In this document: piece after piece, positions 1 to 10,395 of the stretch
Layout of the letters: every line of letters begins with the position of its first letter
How positions within the stretch are numbered: position 1 is the first letter of the stretch
DNA from: Chaetoderma sp. LZ-2023a
Lineage: Eukaryota > Mollusca > Caudofoveata > Chaetodermatida > Chaetodermatidae
DNA: 64,000 nucleotides
Reading direction: 5' to 3'
Assembly: GCA_034401795.1 (NCBI GenBank)
Contig: CM067369.1
Span: 182,815,445 to 182,879,444, forward strand
Notes under the pieces: model-generated
Seen by the model: the letters and a program-made list of their open reading frames with translations, nothing else
Databases searched by the model: none
Told to the model about the DNA's origin: nothing
Made by a program: the position numbers and the translations under genes

Positions 1-158
1 CTATTTTTGAAGATTTATGACTGTAATCACTGGCTCAATAACCGAGCCAGTCCTTCCAGTGGTAAAGTTTCAAAAAAGTCTTCTCTTGATCTGCCAATGG
101 CCACTTTCTATGAGAAAATTTAAATTTTCATGAAAAAATTCAAGAGTTAAAGGGTTAA
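1..158 (+). repeat. Hairpin family A1, cut by window edge
   Basis: The right arm and right flank are present and end AGTTAAAGGGTTAA. The left half lies outside the window. Confidence 0.85.
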
Positions 159-162
159 CAGT

Positions 163-347
163 TTAACCATATAGCTGGCCAAAAAATGTCTTCTGCAGTT
201 GATTTGAGAAATGTCCATAAGCAGAACAGGACTATTTTTGAAAAAATTCTCCCTGGTCATTTCAGTGATAAATTTTCAAAAATAGTCTCTTGGTCTATTT
301 TTATGAGAAGATTGAAATTTTCTTGGAGGAATTTGAGGATTAAGGGG
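163..347 (+). repeat. Hairpin family A1
   Basis: The copy starts TTAACCATATAGCTGGCC four bases after the previous copy. The palindrome tip is eroded. Confidence 0.75.
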
Positions 348-644
348 TCACAGATATCACGAGTCCTGATAACCAGAAACCACTAGCCTGCTCTGCAAAC
401 TTCCAGATGAATTATGGTGGAAGAATTCATAATAGACAGCCCCCCCCCACAAACCCTACCCCTGGCTCTACACAGTTCAACACCAAATCCAATCATCCGC
501 ATTTGCAACGGACGATACATAAATCTCAACAAAACATGACCGTATGTTGTCAGTCCCCCTTCAGGTCAGATTGACTATTAAAAGTTCAATGTAAGAAGAT
601 TTTGGTGATATTAGAGAACCGTGTTATTTAATTGTGTGTACAGG
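348..644. other. No gene or repeat recognised
   Basis: Intronic sequence with a run of nine Cs at 442-450. I find no FAK exon here. Confidence 0.5.
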
Positions 645-1010
645 ACAATTCACCTTTCCAGAGTATCCATCCATCATCAGACCTCTATGATGTCATAATC
701 AGCTCAGTATGATGACGTCATAATCATTACGTCACAAAGTGTTCCATATAGACCTTCATCAAATCTCAAAGTCCGACACGTTGTATGAATTGTATGTCTT
801 TCTAATTCTTTGCTATTTAATAAACATGCTGTTGAATATTTTGAAACTAATTAGCAAAAGCACCCAGTCAAATTAGTTTCAAAATATTTGTCAGCTTATC
901 TGGGGTTTTTTTTGTAAATTGATAGTCAGGGTGTTCAGAGATCGATCGATCCCAACACGAGCGAGGTGTGGGTGGAGCTTAGTTAGAGATGGGCAGGACA
1001 TAGCTAAAAA
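645..1010 (+). repeat. Hairpin family B1
   Basis: The palindromic core (829-894) reads CTGTTGAATATTTTGAAAC and returns as GTTTCAAAATATTTGTCAG. Flanks with ATGACGTCAT and GAGCGAGGTGTGGGTGGAG recur in the copy at 60.7-61.0 kb. The right end lies 16 bases from FAK exon 4. Confidence 0.8.
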
Positions 1011-1026
1011 CGGAAAGGTCCCTTAC

Positions 1027-1114
1027 CTGGTCGTAGAGGTAGTAGAATGTCACTCTGTCGCGTGTATAGAGCTCCTGGAAACTCTGCGGAAGGTACCGCA
1101 CTCGTAACTCATAT
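1027..1114 (-). CDS. FAK-family exon 4 (FERM F1 lobe end)
   Basis: This 88-nt exon has acceptor ttattatag and donor CAG|gtaagg. One base completes the split Arg codon of exon 3, then 29 codons read YELRVRYLPQSF, ELYTRDRVTF and YYLYDQ. The (R/K)YELR(I/V)RYLP stretch directly after EEW is characteristic of FAK-family FERM domains. The next exon should begin with the start of the F2 lobe; I find nothing like it between 1 and 1026, so it lies left of the window. Confidence 0.9.
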
Positions 1115-1356
1115 CTATAATAATATCAACATACAGTGCTTTAACATTTGTCATATAACGCTGCCCCAGCAAAGATGGCAATGACAGTGGCAGTGATGAC
1201 GACAAAGGTGGCGATGAAGACGGCAACGATGACCACCAACCAATAACAAGCAGACAAACAAACAAATAGATAAAACTAACCTCACAAAGTCCTAAACACA
1301 CATCTTAAAATCCTTGTAATAAGTAAACCGCTGATGAATGCTTTAGAAACTGTCTC

Positions 1357-1575
1357 TTTAATAGTCAAATTTGTTGTAGGAAATTTTAATTTTCACCGAA
1401 AAGATGGCCATTTGCATACCAAGAAGACTTTTTAAATTTACTAATGGAATGGCTGGCTCGGATATCAAGCCACTCATTCCAGTGGTAAATATTTAAAAAG
1501 AAGTCTTCTCTTGGTCTAAAAATACATATTTCTCAATTCCACGGAAGAAACTATTTTGGCCAGCTTGAGTGTTAA
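1357..1575 (-). repeat. Hairpin family A1
   Basis: Inverted copy with flank AGTCAAATTTGTTG on the left and GCTTGAGTGTTAACCC on the right. It shares TTAACCCTTTAA with the next copy. Confidence 0.8.
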
Positions 1576-1793
1576 CCCTTTAACACTGATATCAGCCAAA
1601 AACGGCTTTTGTAGTGGTCTTGATAAATTATCTATTTCCAGACCAAGAAGACTATTTTTGAAAATTTACCATTCGAATAACTGGCTCAATAACTGAGCCA
1701 GTCATTCCAGTGGTACATTTTCAAAACTAGTCTTCTCTTGGTCTGCAAATGGCCATTTTCTATGAGAATATTTTAATTTTTTCTCTTGAAATA
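1572..1793 (+). repeat. Hairpin family A1
   Basis: The core is near-perfect around GGCTCAATAACTGAGCC. It abuts the preceding inverted copy through a single TTAACCCTTTAA. Confidence 0.85.
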
Positions 1794-1796
1794 AGC

Positions 1797-2214
1797 CTGA
1801 GATTGAATCACACACACACTTTCCTCAACCTCACCCCACTCCTTAGCCCTCACTCAGCCCACATTCCACCACACTACCGTCTTCGCAGATTTTGACATTT
1901 CACAAAAAAACCTGGATGTACACCCGCCTCACATCCACTCTTGTGAATGTGGAAATTCAATTTGAGCAAAAAAGTTTAAGAGCTGTTGACAAGTTGGTTT
2001 TAATAAAATAAACCTTTATACATTGATGTCAAATTAAAAATTGCTACAGGGTCAGAAGTATTTACTCTGGTGTAGATTTTGGGACATCAGACCATCACTT
2101 ATCATATGAAAGGCAGTTTTAGTTCAGAATTTAAAATTTCACTGCTTAATTATACTCACAAAGATTTTATATTTAGGTGCATATTTGTTGAGACAAGTTT
2201 ACAGAATACACCGG
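1797..2214. other. No gene recognised
   Basis: A short CA run and pyrimidine-rich sequence at 1800-1880, then AT-rich intron. Confidence 0.5.
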
Positions 2215-2305
2215 TTAACTCTTTAATGATCAAACCAGCCAAAGACACCACCTGTTATGGTTTCGAGAAATGTTCCTTTGCAGACCAACAGACGACTATT
2301 TTACA
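2215..2305 (+). repeat. Half copy of hairpin family A
   Basis: Only the left arm is left, TTAACTCTTTAATGATCAAA through the CAGACCAACAGACGAC arm. Confidence 0.7.
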
Positions 2306-2407
2306 TAGGAATGTTCTCCTACACTGTGTTAACATTGATGTGTTGGCATCATGTATATATATACACACATTATCAAGTGATCAATCTGACACTCTATAAA
2401 TGAATAC

Positions 2408-2583
2408 CTCCATTCCTCATGAGGGTGTATTCCCTCATATTTCTGCCGCACTTGATACATCGTGAGGTCATTATGTAACCATGATGGATCCCGCGACGGG
2501 AGTTGTACAAGACAAAGTCCATAGCAACCAGCGTAATATCGTTCTCCGGCAGCCAAGCGACCCGCTACGAGCTTAATAATGTC
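2408..2583 (-). CDS. FAK-family exon 3 (FERM F1 lobe)
   Basis: This 176-nt exon enters in phase 0 after acceptor ttttatttacag and leaves in phase 2 at TGGAG|gtattc. It encodes 58 codons starting DIIKLVAGRLAAGERYY, then CYGLCLVQL, SWLHNDLTMYQVRQKYE and HPHEEW. The CYG, WLH, VRxKYE and HPxEEW motifs in this order and spacing are those of the F1 lobe of FAK and PYK2. It continues directly from the GDATDVK end of exon 2, as in known FAK proteins. Base composition here is richer in CpG than the surrounding intron. FAK versus PYK2 cannot be decided; invertebrates usually have a single member. Confidence 0.9.
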
Positions 2584-2644
2584 CTGTAAATAAAACAGAT
2601 CAATGACAAAATATTAGTTTCTTTTCTAAATAAGCTTTTAGTCA

Positions 2645-2765
2645 TTTATAATGGTAAAGCCGGCCAAAACCGGCCTCTGCAATCGTCTTGAGGAATATCT
2701 CCTTGAGGATCATGAGAACACTACATTTTTTCCCATTTGAAGGACTGGCTCGATAACTGAGCCAA
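2645..2765 (+). repeat. Partial hairpin family A
   Basis: The left flank AAAGCCGGCCAAAACCGGCC and loop GGCTCGATAACTGAGCC survive. The right arm is lost at the junction with a B1 repeat. Confidence 0.7.
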
Positions 2766-2769
2766 TAGA

Positions 2770-3130
2770 GATCTGATCTATCAGTAAAGTATCTGACATC
2801 ATAATTAATTACGTCACATGTTAGCTGATGTCGCAATCAAACTGACGTAGTTCAATCACAAACATTGGAAAGTCTGTTACAAAAATCTATGAATTCTATG
2901 TCTTTTATGAATTTACAACTTAATAAACATCCTGCTGAATATTTTCAAAGTAATTTGACTGGGTGCTGTTATTGCCACAGGCAGCAACAGTTCTCAGTCA
3001 AATTACTTTCAATATATTCAACATCTTACCTGTATAGTTACTTTGAAATTTAGATTCTGGGAATTTAGTTTTCAAAGTATCAAATCGATTCCAACATGCA
3101 TAGAGAGTGGGAGGACCGTAGCTAGCAATG
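2770..3130 (+). repeat. Hairpin family B1
   Basis: The core at about 2932-3023 has loop TGCTGTTATTGCCACAGGC. Flanks include TGACATCATAATTAATTACG and ATTCTGGGAATTTAG. Confidence 0.8.
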
Positions 3131-3142
3131 GGTATTATACTT

Positions 3143-3540
3143 AACTATCTGATTGCCAAAATTGGTAAAGAATAATGTAATTTTCGCTCAGTGAATATCC
3201 ATTTACTGGCAAAGACAAGGGTATTTTTGAAACAGAAATGTGGTTGCAATGAACTATGAATATTTACTTCAAACGTAAAATAAATATAGAGCAAATTGGA
3301 TGATGACAACACAATCACCATCGGCTCCACTGCCAGGCAATGTGGATGGAATTACAATAGCTTGTTTTACTTCGTAAAGTCAGGCTAAAAATTATCACTG
3401 GAATGACGCTCAGTTATGGAGCCAGGCATTTCAATGAGAGATTTGGAAAAATACTCTTCTCTTAGCTAGCAAATATACATTTGCTTTCCATAAGCACATT
3501 GCAAATGCGGGCTTTGGCCGGCTTAACTATTTACTATTTA
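3143..3540 (-). repeat. Interrupted hairpin family A2
   Basis: The left arm (3143-3230) and right arm (about 3390-3540, ending GGGCTTTGGCCGGCTTAAC) are separated by unrelated sequence. Confidence 0.55.
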
Positions 3541-3771
3541 ACCCTCAAGCTGGTCGAAAATGGCTTCTGCAGTCACTGGTCTTAAGAAATGTCCAATTTA
3601 CAGATCAAGACCCGTATTCACGAACATTACCACTGAAAGGACTGGCTCGATAACATAGCCAGTCATTCCAGCGTTAAACCCTAAAATATCATCCTCCCCT
3701 GGTCCGCAAATCAACATTTTCTATGAGAAAGTTGAAATTTTCTTGGGCCAATTTGAGGATTAAAGGCTTAA
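3538..3771 (+). repeat. Hairpin family A1
   Basis: TTAACCCTCAAGCTGGTCG at left and GGATTAAAGGCTTAA at right. TTAA is shared with the copy that follows. Confidence 0.8.
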
Positions 3772-3975
3772 CTCATTCATGACTAAGCAGGCATAAAAAC
3801 AGCCTCTGCAGTGGTCTTGTGGACTGTCCATTTGCAGGCCAAGAGAAGACTATTTTTGAAAATTTACCACTGGAATAACTGGCTCCATAACCGAGCCAGT
3901 CACTCGTGGTACATTTTAAAAAATAGTCTTCTCTTGGCCTGCAAATGGACATTTAATAAGCACCTATATTTTATT
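3768..3975 (+). repeat. Hairpin family A2
   Basis: The arms use the GGCC form (TTTGCAGGCCAAGAGAAGAC). It begins at the TTAA that ends the previous copy. Confidence 0.8.
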
Positions 3976-4022
3976 TTATTTGAGATTAATTTCAAGGTAT
4001 TTCAGCAGTGAAACAGTCAAGG
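3976..4022. repeat. Fragment resembling the right end of family B4
   Basis: AGATTAATTTCAAGGTATTT followed by CAGCAGTGAAACAGTCAAGG resembles the end of the B4 copies near 6.4 and 40.2 kb. Confidence 0.4.
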
Positions 4023-4762
4023 TGCAAGACTGGTGGTAATTTTGTTTCAAGAGGATTGATATATCCATCTAAAGGTATATCCTTGTAGCAAATCCACTAT
4101 CCATGACATTTTCTCCATTAGGCATGGGTTCAAACAGAGTTAACCAAATGACACACAGCACCATAGCCTATAAAGTAATTAACGAGACGGAAATTGGAAA
4201 GTTGCCTGATACTAATACTGTCTAATTGGCCACAGGCAATATACGGTGATGGCGTGCTGCGATGGACAAGCTATCATTGATCAATGGTATATGGGAGAGG
4301 CCAAGCAAAGTGAAACACCAAGATTTCATTACCATGTCCAAAGGTCTCCTGATACTTTCTATTGCTACTGAGTGTTACACTCAGCCATGATTTATTATCG
4401 TTAGTTTTCTACTGCTAGTCAAAAGCCCAATTCTGTTCTGGTAATGGACTGGTTAAATTATTTTGAGAATAGCATTAATGAAAGCTGTTAAGTGTCCAAG
4501 ACTGAAACAACATTAAGTAATACTGTTTTCAAAATAAATTTTTCCCTTCCTTCCTCACACACTTCATCCATCAATCCATACATTCCTTCCCTCCCTTCCT
4601 CGCCCCTTCCCCTAGTCCTCTCATCTAACTATATGTCCAGTCACACTGACCTGATAGAACAACTTGAAATGACATTCGTACACTAGAGTCTGAGGCCCCT
4701 TCTCTGCTTAATCTAATACAAAGCTAACAGTACATCACATGACCATTTCAGAGCACTGAATG
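4023..4762. other. No gene or known repeat recognised
   Basis: Intronic sequence with pyrimidine-rich stretches at 4545-4620. Confidence 0.5.
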
Positions 4763-5154
4763 GATGAATTCACTTTCAGTTATGCCACGCCCATCGCTAG
4801 CTAAGCTCCGCCCATGCTTTGCACTTAATGTGATCGATTTATATACTTTGACTCCTGAACTCCTTGAATCCCAATTTCGTGGTAACTATACAGCTAACCT
4901 GTGAAATATTTTGAAATTAACTTGACTGGGGGCTGTTGCTGCCTATGGCAGCAACAGCATCCAGTCAAATTAGTTTCAATATATTCAACATCGTGTTTAT
5001 TAAATGGTAAAGACATACAATTCGTACAACTGACGGACTATTCGAGGTTTATGACGGCGAATTTCTGTCAATTTTGATTGTGATTTCAGCCTACATGTAC
5101 ACGTGGCGTAGTTCATTATGATGTCATGTACTTGAGTGCGAGATTAGATTCATC
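4763..5154 (-). repeat. Hairpin family B1, full length
   Basis: The ends are GATGAATTCAC and AGATTCATC, matching the B1 terminal repeat GATGAATCC. The core 4899-4991 folds around GCTGTTGCTGCCTATGGCAG. Confidence 0.85.
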
Positions 5155-5191
5155 TATTAAATATGAAAATCATACATCACACTCCTGGCTA

Positions 5192-5395
5192 TTAACCCTC
5201 CAATGGTCACAGTTGGTAAAAAAAAAACCACAACTTACTTAGTGACGGTTCATTTGCAGGCCAACAGAAAACGATTTTTGAAAATTTACCACTGGAATGA
5301 CAGGATATGGATGGAGTCAGTAGTTCCAGCTATAAATTGTCAATGATACACTTCTCTGTACCTGAAGATGGCCAACTGTATGATGTCACCATTAA
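5192..5395 (-). repeat. Hairpin family A2, right arm eroded
   Basis: TTAACCCTCCAATGGTCAC at left. It ends at a TTAA used by the next copy. Confidence 0.7.
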
Positions 5396-5626
5396 CTCTT
5401 TATTGGGCAAGAGCCATACAAAACCAGCCTCTGCATTAGTCTCTAGGAATGTTCATCTACAGGCCAAGAGAAAACTATTTTTGAGACTCCCACCGAATAC
5501 CCCAATCGATAACCGACCGAGTCATTCCAATAAATTGTTTTAAGTCCTCTCTTGGTCTACAAATGGACATTCAGAAACGACTATTTTGATTTACCAATAT
5601 CAACTATTAAATGGCTACATGGTTAA
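5392..5626 (+). repeat. Hairpin family A2
   Basis: The copy starts TTAACTCTTTATTGGGCAAG. The loop has lost symmetry around CAATCGATAACCGACCG. Confidence 0.7.
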
Positions 5627-5908
5627 TATTCGGGAATGAAGTCATTATTAGTTTGACACGGTCATTGAAAATCAACCATATAGCATATCCACATACAAAC
5701 ATGACGAGCTTCATTGATATAGCTGGCTGACCTAAGGTCATCTCATTGATCAACACAGTTCATCTTACATGTATCTAGATTATTATTATTATAGATGATA
5801 ATTATGCTCATCATTAAAGTTCTTATAAATCAAGTAAAAATATGGATCCTAGATCGAATTTGGACTATTTGTTAGTTTATGGGCACTTTATGTTACTAAC
5901 TGGAGGCA

Positions 5909-6142
5909 TTAACCCTTTAACCCTCTAATTTATTCAAGAAAATTTAAATTTTCTAATAGAAAATATCCATTTGCAGACCAAGAAGACTATTTTTGAAAAT
6001 TTACCACTGCAATGACTGGCTCGATAACCGAGCCAGTCATTCCAGTGGTAAATTTTCAAAAAGCCTTCTTTTGATCCGCAAATGTACATTTCTCAAGACC
6101 ACTGCAGAAACCGTTTTTGGCTGATATGAGTTAAATGGTTAA
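5909..6142 (-). repeat. Hairpin family A1, reference-quality copy
   Basis: The copy is 234 bp with TTAA at both ends, TTAACCCTTTAACCCTC at left and GAGTTAAATGGTTAA at right. The core palindrome folds around CTGGCTCGATAACCGAGCCAG. Flanks outside the core are unlike each other, which gives the copy an orientation. Confidence 0.9.
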
Positions 6143-6241
6143 AACGTGATTTTAGATTTAGTTTGTCATCACCTTATTATTTGCATTTGACATATAATGT
6201 GGGAACAATGGCTAGAGGCTGCATGATCTTCCTCATGTCAT

Positions 6242-6459
6242 TTAACCTTTTAATTGTTTGACTGCAGAGTTTTGTAGAGAATATATTCTAAGGGCCATAT
6301 CTCTGGACCTGCTAAATATTTAGAAAACAATTTGACTGAAAGTTGTTGGTGGTTATGCCATTAACACCTTTCAGTAAAATTGTTTTCTAAATATTCAGAA
6401 AATCAAGTGTTTGCTAACTGAATTTATTGTTTGGTGGCTTGCAGCAGCGAGACAGTTAA
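6242..6459 (+). repeat. Hairpin family B4
   Basis: TTAA-bounded, 218 bp, with ends TTTGACTGCAG and CAGCGAGACAGTTAA. The core is ATTTAGAAAACAATTTGACTG with an inverted copy. It is followed at the same TTAA by an A copy, as in the second B4 at 40 kb. Confidence 0.8.
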
Positions 6460-6691
6460 CTTGGTTAAGATTTGTCAAGAAAATCAGGTTTTGCTTAGTC
6501 AATGTTCACTTGCAGGCCATGGGGGGGGGGACTATTTTTGAAAATTTGCCAATGGAATGACCTACTCGGTTATCGAGCCAGTCATTCCAGTAGTACATTT
6601 TCAAAAATAGTATTCTCTTGGTCTGCAAATGGACATTTCTATAAACCACTGCAGACACCATTTTTGGCTGATATGAGTTTTAAATGGTTAA
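6456..6691 (-). repeat. Hairpin family A joined to B4
   Basis: The copy begins at the last TTAA of B4. A run of ten Gs interrupts the left arm at about 6520. Confidence 0.75.
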
Positions 6692-6780
6692 ACAATATAG
6701 TCTTCTACTGCCCTACAAATGGGTATTGCACAAGACTGCAGCTGAAGCTGGTTTGGTTAGCTTGAACATTAAATGGTTAA
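6688..6780 (-). repeat. Half copy of hairpin family A
   Basis: Only the right arm from ATAGTCTTCTACTGCCC to CATTAAATGGTTAA remains. It abuts the previous copy at TTAA. Confidence 0.7.
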
Positions 6781-6820
6781 CCAGCAGTCATGACATGAGT
6801 GCCCTAAAAGTATCGCAAGC

Positions 6821-7059
6821 TTAATCCTTTAATCACTCAATTTTTTCAAAAGATTAAAATATTTACTTATTAAATGTCCATTTGCAGGCCAAGAGAAAAC
6901 TACTTTTGGAAATTTACCACTGGAATGACTGGCTCGGTTACCGAGCCAGTCATTCCAGTGGTAAATTTCCAAAAGTAGTCTTCTCTTGGCCTGCAAATGG
7001 GCATTCCTCAAGACCACTACAGAGGCTGGTTCTGGCCGACTTCGTCGTGAAAGGGTTAA
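6821..7059 (-). repeat. Hairpin family A2, near-perfect palindrome
   Basis: The copy is 239 bp and TTAA-bounded. About 65 bases from TCCATTTGCAGGCCAAGAG to the loop GGCTCGGTTACCGAGCC are repeated inverted with almost no mismatch (6873-7004). This is the most intact hairpin in the window. Confidence 0.9.
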
Positions 7060-7233
7060 CAATGGCCAATTAGGGAGTGAATACTGGTCAGGAGAGCTCA
7101 GAAAGAGAAGCGCACTCAGCATCACAATTGATTAATGTCCCCTGATAATGACAGACAAGGGTCCTCATGACCTGTGCCAATTGAGCAACCTCAATTTGAC
7201 AACCACTAATTTTAGCTCAAGCATTGAACTAAT

Positions 7234-7487
7234 TTAATCCCTTTCATTCTATAGTACATCATGATGATATTCAGTGGTGTTGGCGAATGTCCGTTGCCAG
7301 GCCAACAGAAGACAAGTTTTGAAAATTTACGATGGTAATGTCTGGCTCCATAACTCGATAACCTAGTCAATCATTCCCATGGTAAATTTTCGAAAGAAAA
7401 AACCAGTTTTCTTGATCTGCAAATGGCCATTAAATAAGCAAATATTTACATTTTCTTCACCAATCTTTACCATTACCTCTTTAAACG
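7234..7487 (+). repeat. Degenerate hairpin family A2
   Basis: The arms CAGGCCAACAGAAGACAAG and TTTTCTTGATCTGCAAATGG pair poorly. The loop is enlarged. Confidence 0.6.
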
Positions 7488-7504
7488 CCCAATTCTTTTT
7501 TTTT

Positions 7505-7597
7505 TAAATTAATTTTCTCAAAAAATTTTCATTTACAGGCCAAGAGAAGAATATTTCTGAAAATTTACCACTGGAATGACTGGCTCGGCTATATGTT
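7505..7597 (-). repeat. Half copy of hairpin family A2
   Basis: The left arm ends at GACTGGCTCGGC and unrelated sequence follows. Confidence 0.65.
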
Positions 7598-8134
7598 ACG
7601 TCATGGTATGTTAGAACAATATACAGGCATATCCTACAATCTGAATAGCCGCATACTACACCATAACGATAGTCATACCAACAGTGATCATAGTCATCAC
7701 TATATCTGATGAGATCCACACGTGGAATGAAACGCTACAAAGGCAGAATTAAGTGAAATTCTGAATGACACACTCACAAATCATATGTATTCCCAACTGC
7801 ATTAATTCCATAAAACTGACTAAAATTGTCAGACCTATCAAAATTCCATAGATGGAAAACTGAGGTCACCCAGACAGTCAGGTAGGCCCACAACCCAAAC
7901 GTCAGATTCTCCAACATTACAACACAAGGCACAGGGGCTTGTGGCGCTCATTAGGGGACCACTGCAGAACCAGGCTTGATTAAGACAGAAAATAGGGTAC
8001 CTATAGACCATAAACCCAGGCCCAGGGAATCATCATGTTGCTTATTATTGACAGATTTTGTGTTGCAGAGGTTTACAGTAATACACTTAATCAAATCATA
8101 TTGACGCCACACTGATCAGTTTGCACCAAATTAC
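7598..8134. other. No gene or repeat recognised
   Basis: Intron sequence without clear repeats or exon signals. Confidence 0.5.
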
Positions 8135-8281
8135 TTAACCCCTTTAGACTCTCAAAGTTGTTCAAGAAAATGTCCATTTTCAATTTCTCACTAGCCAGTT
8201 ATTTTCCAGTTATAAATTTTCAATATTAGTCTTCTCTTGATCTGCAATTATGGACGTTTATCAAGACTTAAATGGGTTGAT
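8135..8281 (-). repeat. Internally deleted hairpin family A
   Basis: TTAACCCCTTTAGACTCTC at left and the CTTCTCTTGATCTGC arm at right. Most of the left arm is gone. Confidence 0.55.
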
Positions 8282-8584
8282 AAAGGAGTTTTTGGAACCC
8301 GAAACTAGCTATTGACACAGAATACAAGGGTGGCTTTCCCTGGCTGCATTTCTGATTTTCACATACGATAGTAGTGATTCAGGCTGAGAAATATGTTAAG
8401 CGTTTATTGGTCAAGATGGCAAAAAGGGATTTATTCTAGTGCTCTTGAAAAATATCCACGTACTGATGCATGTAAAGGACAAAAGATGAATATCTAAAAC
8501 AGGAATCCTGACACGAGATATGTCTTCCCGTACATTGACTGACAGAACATGTCCCAAATGTATGTTCTTTAAAGAATCAAGGCT

Positions 8585-8986
8585 TTAACCCTTTATGGCT
8601 CAAGCTGGACAAAAATGGCTTCTGCTATAGTTTTGAGAAATGTCCATTTGTAGACCAAGAAGACTACTTTTGAAAATTTACAACTGGAATGACTGGCTCG
8701 ATAACCGAGCCTGTCATTCCACTGGCAAATTATCAAAAACAGTCTTCTCTTGGTCTGCAAATGGACATTTTCTTCAATGTTGCAGTAAGTATCAGCTGCT
8801 GAGAGAAGACATCTGGCCTTTGTCAACCTCTTTTCTTGAAAAGCTGTATGGGCCTGTGGAAGAACTGCAGAAAACCACAGATTTCATCTTGAGAACGGCT
8901 CTCCAAGTGTGATACCAGCGATCGAAAAGAAGAAGACATTTTCTATTGAGAAAACTTAAATTTTCTTGAACAAATTCGAGAGTTAA
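8585..8986 (+). repeat. Hairpin family A1 split by a retrocopy
   Basis: The left flank and complete core (to 8773) are followed by the 161-bp insert, after which the right flank ATTGAGAAAACTTAAATTTT resumes. Confidence 0.85.
8774..8934 (+). mobile_element. Short retrocopy inserted in a family-A hairpin
   Basis: The insert of 161 bp is bounded by an exact 10-bp duplication GACATTTTCT (8764-8773 and 8935-8944) and ends in an A-rich run gaaaagaagaa. The first part is open on the plus strand to TGA 8910-8912 and reads KYQLLREDIWPL, FLEKLYGPVEELQ and TTDFILRTALQV. Target duplication plus A-rich 3' end indicate LINE-type reverse transcription of a 5'-truncated transcript. I do not recognise the parent protein. 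Confidence 0.7.
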
Positions 8987-8989
8987 AGA

Positions 8990-9127
8990 GAAGATAGCCA
9001 TTTTTTTTAATTTACCGATAACTGAACCAGTTATTCCAGTGGTAAATTTTCTTGGGATGTAAATGAACATTTTCTATGAAAAAGAAAGAGAAATTTTCTT
9101 TAATAAATTTAATAGTTAAACGGTTAA
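8990..9127 (+). repeat. Shortened hairpin family A
   Basis: The core is reduced to the part around GATAACTGAACCAGTTATTC. The right flank ends AAACGGTTAA. Confidence 0.65.
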
Positions 9128-9191
9128 TAATCTCCATAGTATAATTTAGACATTTTAAAAATCTATTCACAGGTGTATACAGTTCATTCTC

Positions 9192-9392
9192 TTAGCCCTT
9201 AGCACTCCGATGTCAAAATTCTAATTATTATTGGTTCCATGGCGAAGAATCTGGTGTACATTTTCCAACAATTTTGGTGGAAAATGTTGCTGTCTACGAC
9301 AGCACCATCTTCCACCAAATTTGTTGAAAAATGAACACCAGTTCATCCTTTAATTTAATTTGAAAATTTGACATCAGAGTGGTAAGAGTTAA
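9192..9392. repeat. Hairpin family E
   Basis: Terminal repeats of about 25 bp, TTAGCCCTTAGCACTCCGAT and inverted TTAACTCTTACCACTCTGAT, surround a different core (9252-9341) with arm TGTACATTTTCCAACAATTT. The family is TTAA-bounded. Confidence 0.75.
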
Positions 9393-9614
9393 CCCTTTAA
9401 TCCTCAAATTAATTCAAGATACTTAAAATTTTCTCATAAGATTTACATTTGCAGACCAAGCATTTTTATATTTGAAACTTTATCATTGGAATGACTGGCT
9501 CTGTTATCATGCCTGGAGTTATTCTGGTGGCTAATTTTTCTTGGTCTGCCAATGGACCTTTCTTATGACCACTGCCGCATCGGTTTTTGGTCAGCTTGAG
9601 TGCAAACGGGTTAA
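9389..9614 (-). repeat. Hairpin family A1 joined to family E
   Basis: The copy starts TTAACCCTTTAATCCTC at the TTAA closing the family-E copy and ends GCAAACGGGTTAA. Confidence 0.75.
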
Positions 9615-9811
9615 TATAGAATCATAGATCAAATCCCAAAAACCCTCCCGGCTTATCTGATGGATTCTATCTAGATAACATGGGCTATAAATTCTCACAC
9701 TTCATTACATCAACAGAATTATTTCATGAACTCCCACAGTCAGTCTATAAAGACATGTTATATGAACTGCTTAGAAATCATCATTATTGCTGTCAATACA
9801 GTGGTCATGTT

Positions 9812-10024
9812 GACCCTTCAATGGTCAAGCCATTCAAAATCCATATATCGGTTTTAAGAAATGTCCATTTGCAGGCAAGATTTTTTTTTTAATTTGATCA
9901 CTGAAATTACTGATTCGATAACCAAGCCAGTCATTTCAGTAATAAAATTTGTAAAATAGCCTTCTCTTGGCCTACAAATGGACTTTCACTACGTAAATCT
10001 TTTTATTTTCTTTAGAAATAGTGA
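9812..10024 (+). repeat. Hairpin family A
   Basis: The left arm has a T run at 9888-9891. The loop reads GATTCGATAACCAAGCC. Confidence 0.65.
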
Positions 10025-10395
10025 CCAGGGATTTACCGGCCTCAAAATCCTGCATCATATACCCTTAAAAATACACACGGGACCCACAAAAAATAGAGAG
10101 CACATCCCTACTCACGCAGACACCAAACACAATAAATTTATTACAACAAATCTAGCCAATAAATATTCAAGATAAATTCACAATAATTTGCAAACATTTT
10201 CTGCAGTTTGAAAAGTCGTCTTGTTACTGTTGGATATGAAGAAAAATCAGCTTTTATCGCTCCTAGATATCCCTAAAATAGGTTATTGCAGCATTTCTGG
10301 CTCACTAGGACTGTCATTATTGATCTAGGGACCCTCAAGTCCTGTGGACTTCCAAATTTACAGACTGAGGTAATCCCTGATTGACCATTAAAGGT
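10025..10395. other. No gene recognised
   Basis: AT-rich intron sequence. Confidence 0.45.
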
